The notes under the pieces are model-generated. The model ran no database searches. It was not told the origin of the DNA and saw only the letters and a list, made by a program, of their open reading frames with translations. Of a stretch of 64,000 nucleotides of DNA, positions 52,064 through 60,145 are shown in pieces. Source of the DNA: Hymenobacter edaphi (GTDB lineage Bacteria; Bacteroidota; Bacteroidia; Cytophagales; Hymenobacteraceae); contig NZ_QHKM01000001.1 of the NCBI RefSeq assembly GCF_003258365.1, positions 248,001 to 312,000 of the forward strand. Direction: 5' to 3'. Both the position numbers and the translations under genes were made by a program. Position 1 is the stretch's first letter; each line of letters starts with the position of its first letter.

Positions 52064-52254
52064 CCCCGCCGGCCGGGCCGTTGTTGGTGCGCTCAACGGG
52101 AGGCTGCCACGCGCCTCGCGGCAGTGCCAGCGGCCGGGCTGGCGCAGGTGGCCCCGGCACCGAGCGCGGCGCGCACCGCCAACCGGCTCCGGCCGCCAGG
52201 ACCTTGCCTGACCACCGGAGCCGGATGCACGAGCCGTAGCGGCGCCAGCCGCTC

Positions 52255-52575
52255 CGCGTAGCCGGGCCAAACTCCTCGCAGTGAATGGCTTCGCGGAGCA
52301 CGCCCAGGGTCGTCGGGTCCGGCACCTGCTTGCGGATAAAGGGCGCCGGGCCGCACACGTAGTAGTCGGCTGCGGGCGGCCAGATACCGCCGTTGAGCGG
52401 CTGCCGATAGATCCACGATGCCCGCGTAGTGCCCGGCGCCGGCGCGTCGGAGAAGAGGTGCTGCTGCGGGTTGCCGTAGCGGGCGGCCCAGTCGGCCACC
52501 GGCCCGCAGCGGGCGTGCACCGCGGCGTTGCGGCCGCCGGGCACCCACACGATGTCGCGGGGCTGCCGCTGCGCC
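52255..52575 (-). pseudogene. Remnant of a flavohemoglobin / NO dioxygenase C-terminus
   Basis: On the minus strand, an open stretch reads RDIVWVPGGRNAAVHA, then about 60 residues ending ADYYVCGPAPFIRKQ and LREAIHCEEFGPAT. These are the C-terminal marks of the Hmp reductase domain: the H-A/G-x-R-N-x-x-V-H-A NAD site, the Y-x-C-G-P-x-P-F-[MIL] motif and the closing I-H-x-E-x-F-G-P. The globin and FAD-binding parts and a start codon are missing, so this is a decayed fragment. It lies just past a universal stress gene in the stress block. Confidence 0.7.
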
Positions 52576-52614
52576 CAGGATGACCGGCGGCTTATCGGCC
52601 CAAGCTGGCCGGCG

Positions 52615-53439
52615 TCAGTGCATGGTGGGAAGCACCAGCACGGGCACGGGGCTGTGCTGCAGCAGCTGGGCCGTGACGCTGCGGTGAAACAGCCCGTCGA
52701 GGAAGGTATGCGGGCGGGCCAGCACCACCAGCAGGTCGGCCTGCAGCTCGGCCACCGCGTGCACGATGCCGGCGGCGGTGGCTTCCTCGCGCACTTCGTA
52801 GAGGCTGTTGTCGGAAAGCGGGCCGAACAGCTCGCAGCGGCGCACGGCCTCGAAGCCCACCGTGGCCCGCGAGGGACCGTGCGCCGGGCCCACGTGGACC
52901 ACCGTAGTACGGGGCTGCCAGCGGGCAATCAGCTCGCCCAGGGCCAGCGACTCGGGCGTGAGCCAGAAGCCGTGGCCGTCGGCGGCCACCACGAGGCGGC
53001 GCGGCGGGGCGTCGGCGGGCCAGCTTTCGGGCACCAGCAGCAGGGGGTAGCGGGCCGTTTGCAGAATGGGGCCGGCCTGGAGGCGCAGCAGGCGCTCCAC
53101 CAGCGTGCTGTGCTGCTCGCGGCCCAGCGCCAGCAGCAGGGGGTGGTGCTGGGCTACCACCTCGGCCACGGCGTCGCTGAGCATATCGACGGAGAGGTGG
53201 GTTTCGGTGGGCAGTTCCAGCTGCCGGGCGCGGGCGGCCAGCTCGGCCAGCACCCGCTTGCGGCTTTGCAGCACCAGGGGCAGCGTCACCATGGCGGCCT
53301 CGGGCTCCAGCAGCGGGTCTTGGTACACGTGCAGCAGCACCAGGCGGCCATCGACCTGCCCGGCCAGCTGAATGGTGTAGCGCAGCGCCCGCTCGGCGGC
53401 GGGCGAAAAATCGGTGAGAACAACGAAGGCGGGGTGCAT
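52615..53439 (-). CDS. Tandem universal stress protein (UspA x2)
   Basis: 274 residues with two UspA domains: FVVLTDFSPAAERALRYTIQLAGQVDGRLVLLHVYQ at the start, and RRLVVAADGHGFWLTPESLALGELIAR in the second half, closing with ELQADLLVVLARPHTFLDGLFHRSVTAQLLQHSPVPVLVLP. The H-R-S-V-T motif near the end is shared by all three USPs in this block. The ATP-binding G-x2-G-x9-G pattern is weak, so it may not bind ATP. Probably a cytoplasmic protein protecting cells in low oxygen or nutrient stress. Confidence 0.9.
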   Translation of the reverse strand: MHPAFVVLTDFSPAAERALRYTIQLAGQVDGRLVLLHVYQDPLLEPEAAMVTLPLVLQSRKRVLAELAARARQLELPTETHLSVDMLSDAVAEVVAQHHPLLLALGREQHSTLVERLLRLQAGPILQTARYPLLLVPESWPADAPPRRLVVAADGHGFWLTPESLALGELIARWQPRTTVVHVGPAHGPSRATVGFEAVRRCELFGPLSDNSLYEVREEATAAGIVHAVAELQADLLVVLARPHTFLDGLFHRSVTAQLLQHSPVPVLVLPTMH

Positions 53440-53513
53440 GGCGGCAGGGGGATGGGAAGGAGGAGGGCGGTGGAGCGGGGCAGGCGCCAGCGGGCAGGCG
53501 CCGGGGGGCGGGG

Positions 53514-53729
53514 TCAGCGCTGCCAGGGGCGGTGGGTGCTCAGGCCCAGCAGGCCGTAGAGCGGGCAGTAGCCGGTGGCGCCGGTCAGCAGCAGAAACAG
53601 GGGAATGAGCAGCCACGCCAGCATTTCGGGGCCGCTGAACTGGTTGCCGAGCACCAGCAGGCCGGCGGCAATTGCCGCCGCCAGCGCGATGCGAATCACC
53701 CGGTCGTAGGAGCCAATGTTCTGAGTCAT
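53514..53729 (-). CDS. DUF2892 (YgaP-like) inner membrane protein
   Basis: 71 residues from ATG 53729. The start QNIGSYDRVIRIALAAAIAAGLLVLGNQ, second helix MLAWLLIPLFLLLTGATGYCPLYGLLGLST matches DUF2892, in which the G-x-C-P-x-Y-x-x-L-G motif is conserved. Two TM helices, role unknown; in other organisms it is fused or next to rhodanese domains, suggesting a sulfur or thiol link. Sits between the BON and USP genes of the stress block. Confidence 0.87.
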   Translation of the reverse strand: MTQNIGSYDRVIRIALAAAIAAGLLVLGNQFSGPEMLAWLLIPLFLLLTGATGYCPLYGLLGLSTHRPWQR

Positions 53730-53804
53730 GACGGAAAGCGAAAAAAGGTTGGACACAAGCCGGAGGGAAAAGCCGGGGCGCCGTGCGCGTTGCCGGGGCG
53801 GCGC

Positions 53805-55016
53805 TCAGGCCACTAGGGGCGGCGGAACATCGGCCGCCGCGGCTGGCCGCGGCGGCCGGCTGGTATGCGCCTGCACCAGCAGCGCGTTGACGACGCTGAG
53901 CACGCCGGCCGTGCCGACGGCCAGCTCCTGCAGGCGGGCTTTCTCGAAGTGCCCGGGCACGGTGCCGTGCAGGATGGCGCGGCCGTGCTCGACCGCCCAG
54001 TTCACCGGCAGGGCCTGCACGTAGGCATCGTGGGCCTGCGCCCGGTGCAGGCTGTGGAGCAGCTCCGCATCGTCGGGCAGGCGGCGCGGCCACACGCGCA
54101 GGTGGTTGTTGACGTGCCAGATGCCGGTGGCATTGCGGGCGTCCTGCTCGGCGGCCTGGCGGGCGCGCACGGTGCTCACGGCCCCGTTCAGCGTAGCCAC
54201 GCCGTTGACGACCTCCACGGCGGGCAGGTCGGTGCCCAGGCGCTCATCCAGCTGCCAGGCGTCGTGAATGGCCTGCGCGCTGTCGCCGTCGGGCACGCGC
54301 AGGCGCGGGGCCCGGGGCTGGGCGGCCGGTCGCGCCCATACGCCCACGGCCAGCTGCCCGGCGTCGACGGCGGTGGCGCCGGCGGCCCAGGCCGTGGCCA
54401 CCAGCCGGCTGCGGGTGCAGTCCGAGTCGACGGCCCCGCGCAGGCGCACCCGGCCGCGCTGCACCTGCACGTCCACGCCGTCGGCGCGCAGGTAGGCGTC
54501 CCAGGTGAGCTGCTCGTCGAGGTAAAGGCTCAGGTCGGCGTCGCTGATGCCCTGCGCGGCGGTGCAGGTCAGGCGGTCCTGCACGTGCCAGATGCCCACC
54601 ACCTGCTTCACCACGCGCAGCAGCCACTGCTTGACTACCCACGAATCGACCACGCCGCTCAGGGTGGCGGTGGCGTGCTGCACCGCGAGCTGCACGGCGG
54701 GGTGGGGGCCGCATTCCGCCGCCAGCAGGGCCGCGGCCCGTTGCTGCAGCAGCTCGTCGGGCAGGTCGGCCGTGCGCATCTGCAGCTCGTTGACGACGCC
54801 GCGCACGCCGCCGACGGCCCGGGCCAGCTCCTCGGCGCGCTCCAGCGACAGAAGGTTGTCGGTGAAGCCCGTCAGGCGCACGATGCCCCGCACCACGGCC
54901 ACCTGAATGCGGGTGTCGTGCACGCCGGGCTTGAGGGTGTATTGCCGGTGGACGGCGGCGGCCAGCTCCGCATCAGCGGGCGGCGGCAGGGAAAGGGTGT
55001 CGAGCAGGTGATTCAT
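53805..55016 (-). CDS. Protein with five tandem BON domains
   Basis: 403 residues made of repeats of about 70 residues. BON pattern D-x-x-I-x-x-A-V-x-x-G-x-V-x-L-x-G is visible in TRIQVAVVRGIVRLTGFTDN, VQLAVQHATATLSGVVDS, VDVQVQRGRVRLRGAVDS, VEVVNGVATLNGAVST and VNWAVEHGRAILHGTVPG. BON domains bind phospholipid or envelope partners, usually in the periplasm (OsmY), but no signal peptide is present here. In Bacteroidota such soluble BON proteins sit with USP genes. The upstream region carries the dyad at 55093-55104. Confidence 0.88.
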   Translation of the reverse strand: MNHLLDTLSLPPPADAELAAAVHRQYTLKPGVHDTRIQVAVVRGIVRLTGFTDNLLSLERAEELARAVGGVRGVVNELQMRTADLPDELLQQRAAALLAAECGPHPAVQLAVQHATATLSGVVDSWVVKQWLLRVVKQVVGIWHVQDRLTCTAAQGISDADLSLYLDEQLTWDAYLRADGVDVQVQRGRVRLRGAVDSDCTRSRLVATAWAAGATAVDAGQLAVGVWARPAAQPRAPRLRVPDGDSAQAIHDAWQLDERLGTDLPAVEVVNGVATLNGAVSTVRARQAAEQDARNATGIWHVNNHLRVWPRRLPDDAELLHSLHRAQAHDAYVQALPVNWAVEHGRAILHGTVPGHFEKARLQELAVGTAGVLSVVNALLVQAHTSRPPRPAAAADVPPPLVA

Positions 55017-55092
55017 GGGGCAACAGGCTGTGGAGTAAGTGAATATCCATGTTTGCTGGTCCTGATTCCATGACGTGCGTTACCCGAATTCG

Positions 55093-55104
55093 TGACTTAT
55101 ATCA
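55093..55104 (-). promoter_or_regulatory. CRP/FNR-like dyad, site A
   Basis: TGACTTATATCA, a TGA-N6-TCA dyad, 77 bases before the BON start. It overlaps the stop of the upstream USP gene. Confidence 0.55.
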
Positions 55105-55977
55105 TGCCGTCGACCGGTCGAAATCGGCGGCCAGGGGCACGGCATCGGCTTCGACGACCGGCAGCAGCAGCACCGGCACGGGGCTGCGCTCCACCACCGC
55201 GGCCGTCACGCTGCGGTGAAACAGCTCGCCGAGGTAGCTGCGCGAGCGGGCCAGCAAGACCAGCAGGTCGGCGCCGACTTGCGCGGCCGCGCTCAGCAGG
55301 CCGGTGGGCGCATCGGGGGCCAGGCAGCCGCGCAGCTCCACGGCGGCCGCGGGGGCCAGCAGGCCGCTGTCCTGCACCGCCCGCAAGGCCCGGGCGCAGC
55401 CCGCGTCGTCCTCCACCGCCGACACGTAGGCGACGGTGAAATCGGCCCCCAGCGACTGGAGCAGCCCGGTGGCGGCTTCGCTGGTCGGGGCCAGGCCAAA
55501 GGCTTCGGGGTCGGCGGCGATGAGCACGCGCTGCGGCAGGTCGGCCGCGGCGGCGGCTTCGGGCACGAGCAGCACCGGAAACTGGGCGGCCCGCAGCAGC
55601 TCCAGCGCGGCCGTGCTCAGCGGCCCGGCGTCGGCGAGGCCGGGGGCGGGCAGGCCCAGCACAAACAGGGCCGGGGCGTAGCGCTGCGTCAGGGCCGGGA
55701 GCATGGCCGGGAGCAGGTCGGTCACCAGCTCCACCGTGGCGGGGGCCCGGAGCTGCCCGGCCAGCTGGCGCAGCAGCGCCGCCGCGTCGGCATCCTGGGC
55801 CAGCTCCTGGCGGCGCCAGGCTTCCCCGGCAAACATGTAGGGGTCGTAGAGCGAGGCGCGGTGGGCGTGCAGCAGCAGCAGCTGGCCGCCCTGGGCGCTG
55901 GCCAGGGCGTCGGCGTAGCGCAGGGCCCGCTGCCCGGCCGGGTAAAAGCTGGCGAGAACAAGGAAGGTAAAGGCCAT
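55102..55977 (-). CDS. Tandem universal stress protein (UspA x2)
   Basis: 291 residues. UspA 1 begins FTFLVLASFYPAGQRALRYADALASAQGGQLLLLHAHRA, UspA 2 begins about residue 150 (PQRVLIAADPEAFGLAPTSEAATGLLQSLGADFTVAYVS) and ends LGELFHRSVTAAVVERSPVPVLLLPVV. Like the other two members it lacks the full ATP-binding motif. Follows the 56008 USP gene with a 30-base gap, so the two form an operon. Probably arose by duplication of the same ancestral tandem USP. Confidence 0.9.
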   Translation of the reverse strand: MAFTFLVLASFYPAGQRALRYADALASAQGGQLLLLHAHRASLYDPYMFAGEAWRRQELAQDADAAALLRQLAGQLRAPATVELVTDLLPAMLPALTQRYAPALFVLGLPAPGLADAGPLSTAALELLRAAQFPVLLVPEAAAAADLPQRVLIAADPEAFGLAPTSEAATGLLQSLGADFTVAYVSAVEDDAGCARALRAVQDSGLLAPAAAVELRGCLAPDAPTGLLSAAAQVGADLLVLLARSRSYLGELFHRSVTAAVVERSPVPVLLLPVVEADAVPLAADFDRSTA

Positions 55978-56007
55978 GGCGGCAGGGAAAAAACGATGGC
56001 GGAGAGC

Positions 56008-56868
56008 TTAGTCGGCGGCGGGCAGCAGCAGCAGCGGCACGGGGCAGGAGCGCAGCAGGCGGCTGGTGACGCTGCGGTGAAACAGCGCGCTCAGGAAGCT
56101 GTGGCGCCGGGCAATGAGCACCAGCAGGTCGGCGCGGGTGAGGGCCACGGCCTGCAGCAGGCCGGCCACCGGCGAGTGGTGCCGGATGGCTTCGACGTGG
56201 AGGTGGCCGGCAGCGGCCAGCCCGGCGGCCTGCACCTGCTGCCGGGCCGTGGCGCACACCGCGTCTTCCGCCGCCGCCGACACGGTGGCCACCGTCAGGC
56301 GCGGGGCCAGCTGCCGGAGCAGCTGTAGGGCCGGGCCGGGGTGCTCCAGGCTGAACGGGTCCCCGTCGGCCCCCACCAGCGCGTGCGTGGGCAGGGCCGC
56401 GCCCCGGTAGGCCTCCGGCACGATGAGCAGCGGAAACTCGCCGCTGCGCAGCACGTCCAGCACGGCCTGGCTGACGGGCACGTCCTGCACGGCCTCGGTC
56501 GCCAGGCCGAGCACGAACACGGCCGGGGCATAGCGGTGGAGCAGGGCGGCGGCCGTGCTCAGCTGCAGATCGGGCACCAGCTCGATGCTGGTGGGCACGT
56601 ACACCTCGTCGGCCAGGGTTTGCACGGCCGTGCGCAGCTCCCCGTCGCGCTCCTTGCCGGGCTGGTCGAGCAGCTCTCCCTCGAGCACCGAAACCTCCCG
56701 CACGTGCAGCAGCACGAGCTGGGCCCCCAGCGGGGCAGCCAGCTCGGCCGCGTAGCGCACGGCCCGGTGCGCGGCGGGGAAGAAATTGGTCAGCACAATA
56801 AACGACAGGGGCTTAAGCTCGCCCGCCGGCGGCGCCGAGGGTGCGTTTTGGATCTGGTTCAGGGTCAT
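56008..56868 (-). CDS. Tandem universal stress protein (UspA x2)
   Basis: 286 residues from ATG 56868 (an upstream ATG at 56925 would add 19). First domain: FIVLTNFFPAAHRAVRYAAELAAPLGAQLVLLHVREVS; second: ALVGADGDPFSLEHPGPALQLLRQLAPRLTVATVS, ending LSALFHRSVTSRLLRSCPVPLLLLPAAD. First gene of the USP pair; its upstream region holds the dyad at 56973-56984, so it is a likely primary target of the stress regulator. Confidence 0.9.
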   Translation of the reverse strand: MTLNQIQNAPSAPPAGELKPLSFIVLTNFFPAAHRAVRYAAELAAPLGAQLVLLHVREVSVLEGELLDQPGKERDGELRTAVQTLADEVYVPTSIELVPDLQLSTAAALLHRYAPAVFVLGLATEAVQDVPVSQAVLDVLRSGEFPLLIVPEAYRGAALPTHALVGADGDPFSLEHPGPALQLLRQLAPRLTVATVSAAAEDAVCATARQQVQAAGLAAAGHLHVEAIRHHSPVAGLLQAVALTRADLLVLIARRHSFLSALFHRSVTSRLLRSCPVPLLLLPAAD

Positions 56869-56972
56869 GGCCAAAGCAGGTAAGGTGAACGGGTGTTGAC
56901 GAGGACGAGCATTGCCCGGCCGCATCGGCCGGCTGCCTGGTAAAGGTGGCTCCGTGCCCAGGTTGTCAGCAA

Positions 56973-56984
56973 TGATTTATGTCA
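56973..56984 (-). promoter_or_regulatory. CRP/FNR-like dyad, site B
   Basis: Reads TGACATAAATCA on the minus strand, identical to site C. 105 bases before the ATG of the USP gene at 56868. Confidence 0.6.
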
Positions 56985-57013
56985 GCCAGGAAATTGCCGC
57001 AAGCAGTGCGGGT

Positions 57014-58534
57014 TCAGGGTTGAGGCGGGGCCGTGGCCAGGGCCCGGCGCAGGGCGGCGTCGCGCCGGTAGATATCGGGGTAGAAGCGCAGCCGGCCCTG
57101 CGCCACGCCGCAAGTAGCGTAGCACACGTGCAGGGGCATGGGCCGGCGCAGCCACACGTTGCGGGCGCGGGCGTCGCGGGCGCAGGTGGCCTCGTCGGGG
57201 AGCTGCACCGGGCGGTCCTCGCGGCGCAGCAGGTAGGCGGCCAGGCGCATGGGCTCGGCCACCCGCATGCAGCCGTGGCTGAGGGCCCGCTGCGGCTGCT
57301 CGAAAAGCTGGCGCGCGGGCGTGTCGTGCAGGTACACGGCATAGGGGTTCGGGAAGCGGAACACGATGTTGCCCAGGGCGTTGTCGCAGCCCGCCGTCTG
57401 GCGGATGATGTAGGCGAAGTTGCGGGCCGTCACCCGCGACCAGGCCACCCGCCACGGGTCGAGCAGCCGGCCGCGGCGGTCGTAGAGCGCGTAGTGGTTG
57501 CGGGCCAGGTAGCCGGGGTCGGTCTGCACGCGCGGCAGGATTTCCTTGGTGGCAATGGAGCGCGGCACGTACCAGTCGGGGGCCAGGGTGAAGTACAGAA
57601 TCTGGCTGCTGAGCGTGGGCGAGGGCGTCTGGGGCTTGCCCACCACCACGCGGTGCTGCTGCCGCACGGAGTCGGCGCGCACCACCAGCAGCTCGAAGGC
57701 GGGCAGGTTGACGAGCACGTACTCCGAGTCGGGCAGCGCCTGCCAGCGCCAGCGTTCCAGGTTCAGGGCCACCTGCTCGTAGCGGGCCTGCCAGCGGGCC
57801 GCCGAATCGGGGGAAACCGGCTCGCGCAGCCACCGGGCCAGGGCCGCCTGCAGCCGGCGGTACTCGCGGTGCCGGGGCTGGCAGCCGAGCACCGCCGCCC
57901 GCACGTCGGCGGCGGCCAGGGCCTGGCGCAGGGTATCGGCGGGGCTGAACGGGGTGCCGCTGGCGCGCTCCGCGGGCGAGGGTGTGGCGGGGCGCAGCCG
58001 GCCGCGGTGCAGGTCGCGCATCAAGCTCAGGGCGGCGTCGCTCAAATACACCTCGAAGCGGGCCTGCCGCGCCGGCCGCTGCGCATCGGCGGGGCCGGCC
58101 AGCGAGTCGCGCAGGGCCTGCAGGCGCGGCAGCTCGTAGTACGCCGGCTGCAGCCCGTAGGCCGGCGCCTGCTCCAGCAGGGTCAGCAGGGCCCCGGCCG
58201 CGGGCGCGGGCGCGCCGCCGGCGCGCGTCCAGACGGGTGTCGGTACCGGCCCGTAGAGCGCCCGCACGGCCTCCGCGCTCTGCAGGCGGGGCCGGCCGGC
58301 GGTCCGCACCGTGTCCAGCAGTACCCGCAGCCAGTGCGCCACCGGCGTTTCGCCCGGCAGCACGGCGTCCACCGCCACGGCCCGCACGGGCAGCCCGGGG
58401 GATACCGCCAACGGCGCCGCTACGGGCTCATCGGGGCGCCGCGGCGCCGCCAGCCACCAGCCGATCAGCAGCAGCCCGGCGGCGTACAGGGCCGGGCGCG
58501 TCAGGTGGCTGAGCAGGGAGTCGAAGGTTTTCAC
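57014..58534 (-). CDS. L,D-transpeptidase, YcbB/LdtD-like
   Basis: 506 residues from GTG 58534, which overlaps the dehydrogenase stop (GTGA). An N-terminal TM (ALYAAGLLLIGWWLAAP) anchors it with the rest in the periplasm. A helical scaffold domain follows and the YkuD catalytic domain is near residues 300-450: QHRVVVGKPQTPSPTLSSQI, then LHDTPARQLFEQPQRALSHGCMRV with the catalytic H-x14-17-S-H-G-C. It forms 3-3 cross-links in peptidoglycan or attaches proteins to it, an adaptation to stress or stationary phase. The match to YcbB includes the large insert. Confidence 0.93.
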   Translation of the reverse strand: MKTFDSLLSHLTRPALYAAGLLLIGWWLAAPRRPDEPVAAPLAVSPGLPVRAVAVDAVLPGETPVAHWLRVLLDTVRTAGRPRLQSAEAVRALYGPVPTPVWTRAGGAPAPAAGALLTLLEQAPAYGLQPAYYELPRLQALRDSLAGPADAQRPARQARFEVYLSDAALSLMRDLHRGRLRPATPSPAERASGTPFSPADTLRQALAAADVRAAVLGCQPRHREYRRLQAALARWLREPVSPDSAARWQARYEQVALNLERWRWQALPDSEYVLVNLPAFELLVVRADSVRQQHRVVVGKPQTPSPTLSSQILYFTLAPDWYVPRSIATKEILPRVQTDPGYLARNHYALYDRRGRLLDPWRVAWSRVTARNFAYIIRQTAGCDNALGNIVFRFPNPYAVYLHDTPARQLFEQPQRALSHGCMRVAEPMRLAAYLLRREDRPVQLPDEATCARDARARNVWLRRPMPLHVCYATCGVAQGRLRFYPDIYRRDAALRRALATAPPQP

Positions 58535-59556
58535 GGCGAGCAAACGGGCTGCAGCACCGGCGGGGCCGGCTGCAATTCGTGGGCGGCGGGCTGACCCTGC
58601 GCCCAGGCGTCGAGGTGGTCGACGGTGGTGGTGGCAATGTTGCCCAGCGCCTCCCGGGTGAGGAAGGCCTGGTGGCCAGTCACCAGCACGTTGGGCTGTT
58701 GCAGCAGCTTGTCCAGCAGCGGGTCGGGGGTGGCTTCCTGGCGGTGGTCTTCGAAGAAAAGGCCGCGCTCATGCTCGTACACATCGAGGCCCAGGTAGCC
58801 GAGCCGGCCCGACTGCAGGGCGGCCAGCGCGGCGGCCGTGTCGAGCACCGCCCCGCGCCCGGTGTTGATGAGCATGGCCCCGGGCTTGAACTGGGCCAGC
58901 AGGTCGGCATCGATCAGGTGGCGCGTTTCAGCGCTAAGCGGGGCGTGCACCGAAATGATGTCGGAAGCCGCGCACAGCTCGGGCAATGACACGTAGCGCA
59001 GGCCGGTGCGCTGGCTCAGGGCCGGGTCGGGCTGCACGTCGTAGCCCAGCAGGCGGCAGCCGAAGCCGTGCAGGATACCCGCCAGCACCCCGCCGATGCG
59101 CCCGCAGCCGATGAGGCCCACGGTTTTGCCGTGCAGGTCGAAGCCCACCAGTCCGTCGAGGCGGTAGTCGTGGCGGCGCAGCTGCTGGTCGGCCTGGCGC
59201 AGGCGGCGGTTCAGGGCCAGCATCAGGGCCACGGCGTGCTCGGCCACGGCGTAGGGCGAGTAGGCGGGCACGTTGGCCACGCGCAGGCCCAGGCGGGCGG
59301 CAGCCGGCAGGTCTACCTGGTCGTGGCCGGCGGCGCGCACGGCCACGTAGCGCACGCCCAGTTCGGCCAGGCGCGCCAGCACCGGGGCCGAGGCATCGTC
59401 GCTGGTAAAGAGGGCCACGGCCTGGCTGCCGGCGGCCTGGGCCGCGGTGCCGAGGGAAAGCGGCGTTTCCACAAAGCGCAGCGCATGCCGCCCGGCCGCC
59501 GCGGCGGTGAGGTGGGGCTGCTCGTAGGCGTGGGCGCTGAAAACGGTGACGTGCAT
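58531..59556 (-). CDS. D-2-hydroxyacid dehydrogenase (D-lactate dehydrogenase, LdhA-like)
   Basis: 341 residues. NAD-binding GLIGCGRIGGVLAGILHGFG, then the catalytic set: R in INTGRGAVLDT, E in YEHERGLFF and H in VTGHQAFLTREAL. FVETPLSL, AVRAAGHDQVD and SPYAVAEHAVAL are LdhA hallmarks, so it is probably a fermentative NADH-dependent pyruvate to D-lactate reductase. This fits oxygen limitation. Overlaps the L,D-transpeptidase start and is the first gene of that pair; the dyad at 59811 lies about 255 bases upstream. Confidence 0.93.
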   Translation of the reverse strand: MHVTVFSAHAYEQPHLTAAAAGRHALRFVETPLSLGTAAQAAGSQAVALFTSDDASAPVLARLAELGVRYVAVRAAGHDQVDLPAAARLGLRVANVPAYSPYAVAEHAVALMLALNRRLRQADQQLRRHDYRLDGLVGFDLHGKTVGLIGCGRIGGVLAGILHGFGCRLLGYDVQPDPALSQRTGLRYVSLPELCAASDIISVHAPLSAETRHLIDADLLAQFKPGAMLINTGRGAVLDTAAALAALQSGRLGYLGLDVYEHERGLFFEDHRQEATPDPLLDKLLQQPNVLVTGHQAFLTREALGNIATTTVDHLDAWAQGQPAAHELQPAPPVLQPVCSP

Positions 59557-59664
59557 GAGCAAGGGGAAGTTAGTTGATTGGGATGTAAGGTGTTTTGAAT
59601 GAGCTGCTTGAATGGTTTTGCTTAAACAATGACAGCAGATTTGGCGTCAGCCCGGACGTAGCCG

Positions 59665-59823
59665 TCACAGCCCGGTGAACAGCACGTCGGACGCGCCGTA
59701 TTCGGGCACTGTTACGTTGGGCCAGCCCCGTTCCAGGCGCAGCGCCTGGGCCAGGCAGGCGGCGGCCGGCAACGGGTAACAAGTATACCGGAGCCCACGC
59801 AGAAAAAAGATGACATAAATCAT
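59665..59823 (-). CDS. Candidate small protein (52 aa), uncertain
   Basis: Minus-strand ATG at 59823 opens 52 codons to TGA at 59665. The peptide has a short hydrophobic N-terminus (MIYVIFFLRGLRY), two Cys (TCYPLPAAACLAQAL) and the run LERGWPNVTVPEYGASDVLF. The codon use is GC3-rich like real genes nearby. The ATG lies inside dyad C, so if real the mRNA would be nearly leaderless. It may be a small stress-linked protein or a chance ORF in the leader of ldhA. Confidence 0.35.
   Translation of the reverse strand: MIYVIFFLRGLRYTCYPLPAAACLAQALRLERGWPNVTVPEYGASDVLFTGL
59811..59822 (-). promoter_or_regulatory. CRP/FNR-like dyad, site C
   Basis: TGACATAAATCA with flanking A...TT, identical in core to site B. 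It lies upstream of the dehydrogenase/L,D-transpeptidase operon. Confidence 0.6.
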
Positions 59824-60145
59824 TGAATAACACGATACTTGTGCTGGTTTTGGGCGGCAGGAGCTGCGTGCTGGACGGCTGATCGGTACGGAGCCCGCGG
59901 GGCCGGCCCCGACCGGACCCGGCGGGTTTCCGCGGGCCGCCAGCCGGGTGCTGGGTGGCCGCGTCGTAAGCGTAAGTGCCTGCTTGACAACGCACCGCTT
60001 TGCCCCGGCAGCAGCCGGGCGCCGCGGCCGGGGCCGAATCGGCAGCCAAGCTCGGCCTTGTGCCGTATGAGGAAGCACCAGCCGGCCGGCTGCGCGTGCA
60101 GGCCGCCGGCACCGTTTTCGTCCCATTCCTTTACTACCCAGCAGC
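59824..60145. other. 322-bp divergent intergenic region
   Basis: Between the stress block and the small acidic-protein gene at 60146. Only short palindromes seen; the promoter of the right-hand gene should be here. Confidence 0.45.

Noticed and set aside
49297-53743. 17-base identity CATGACGGAAAGCGAAA at the kinase start and before the DUF2892 gene
   Set aside because: One copy is coding and the other is upstream of an unrelated gene; a chance match of this size is plausible in 64 kb of biased sequence.
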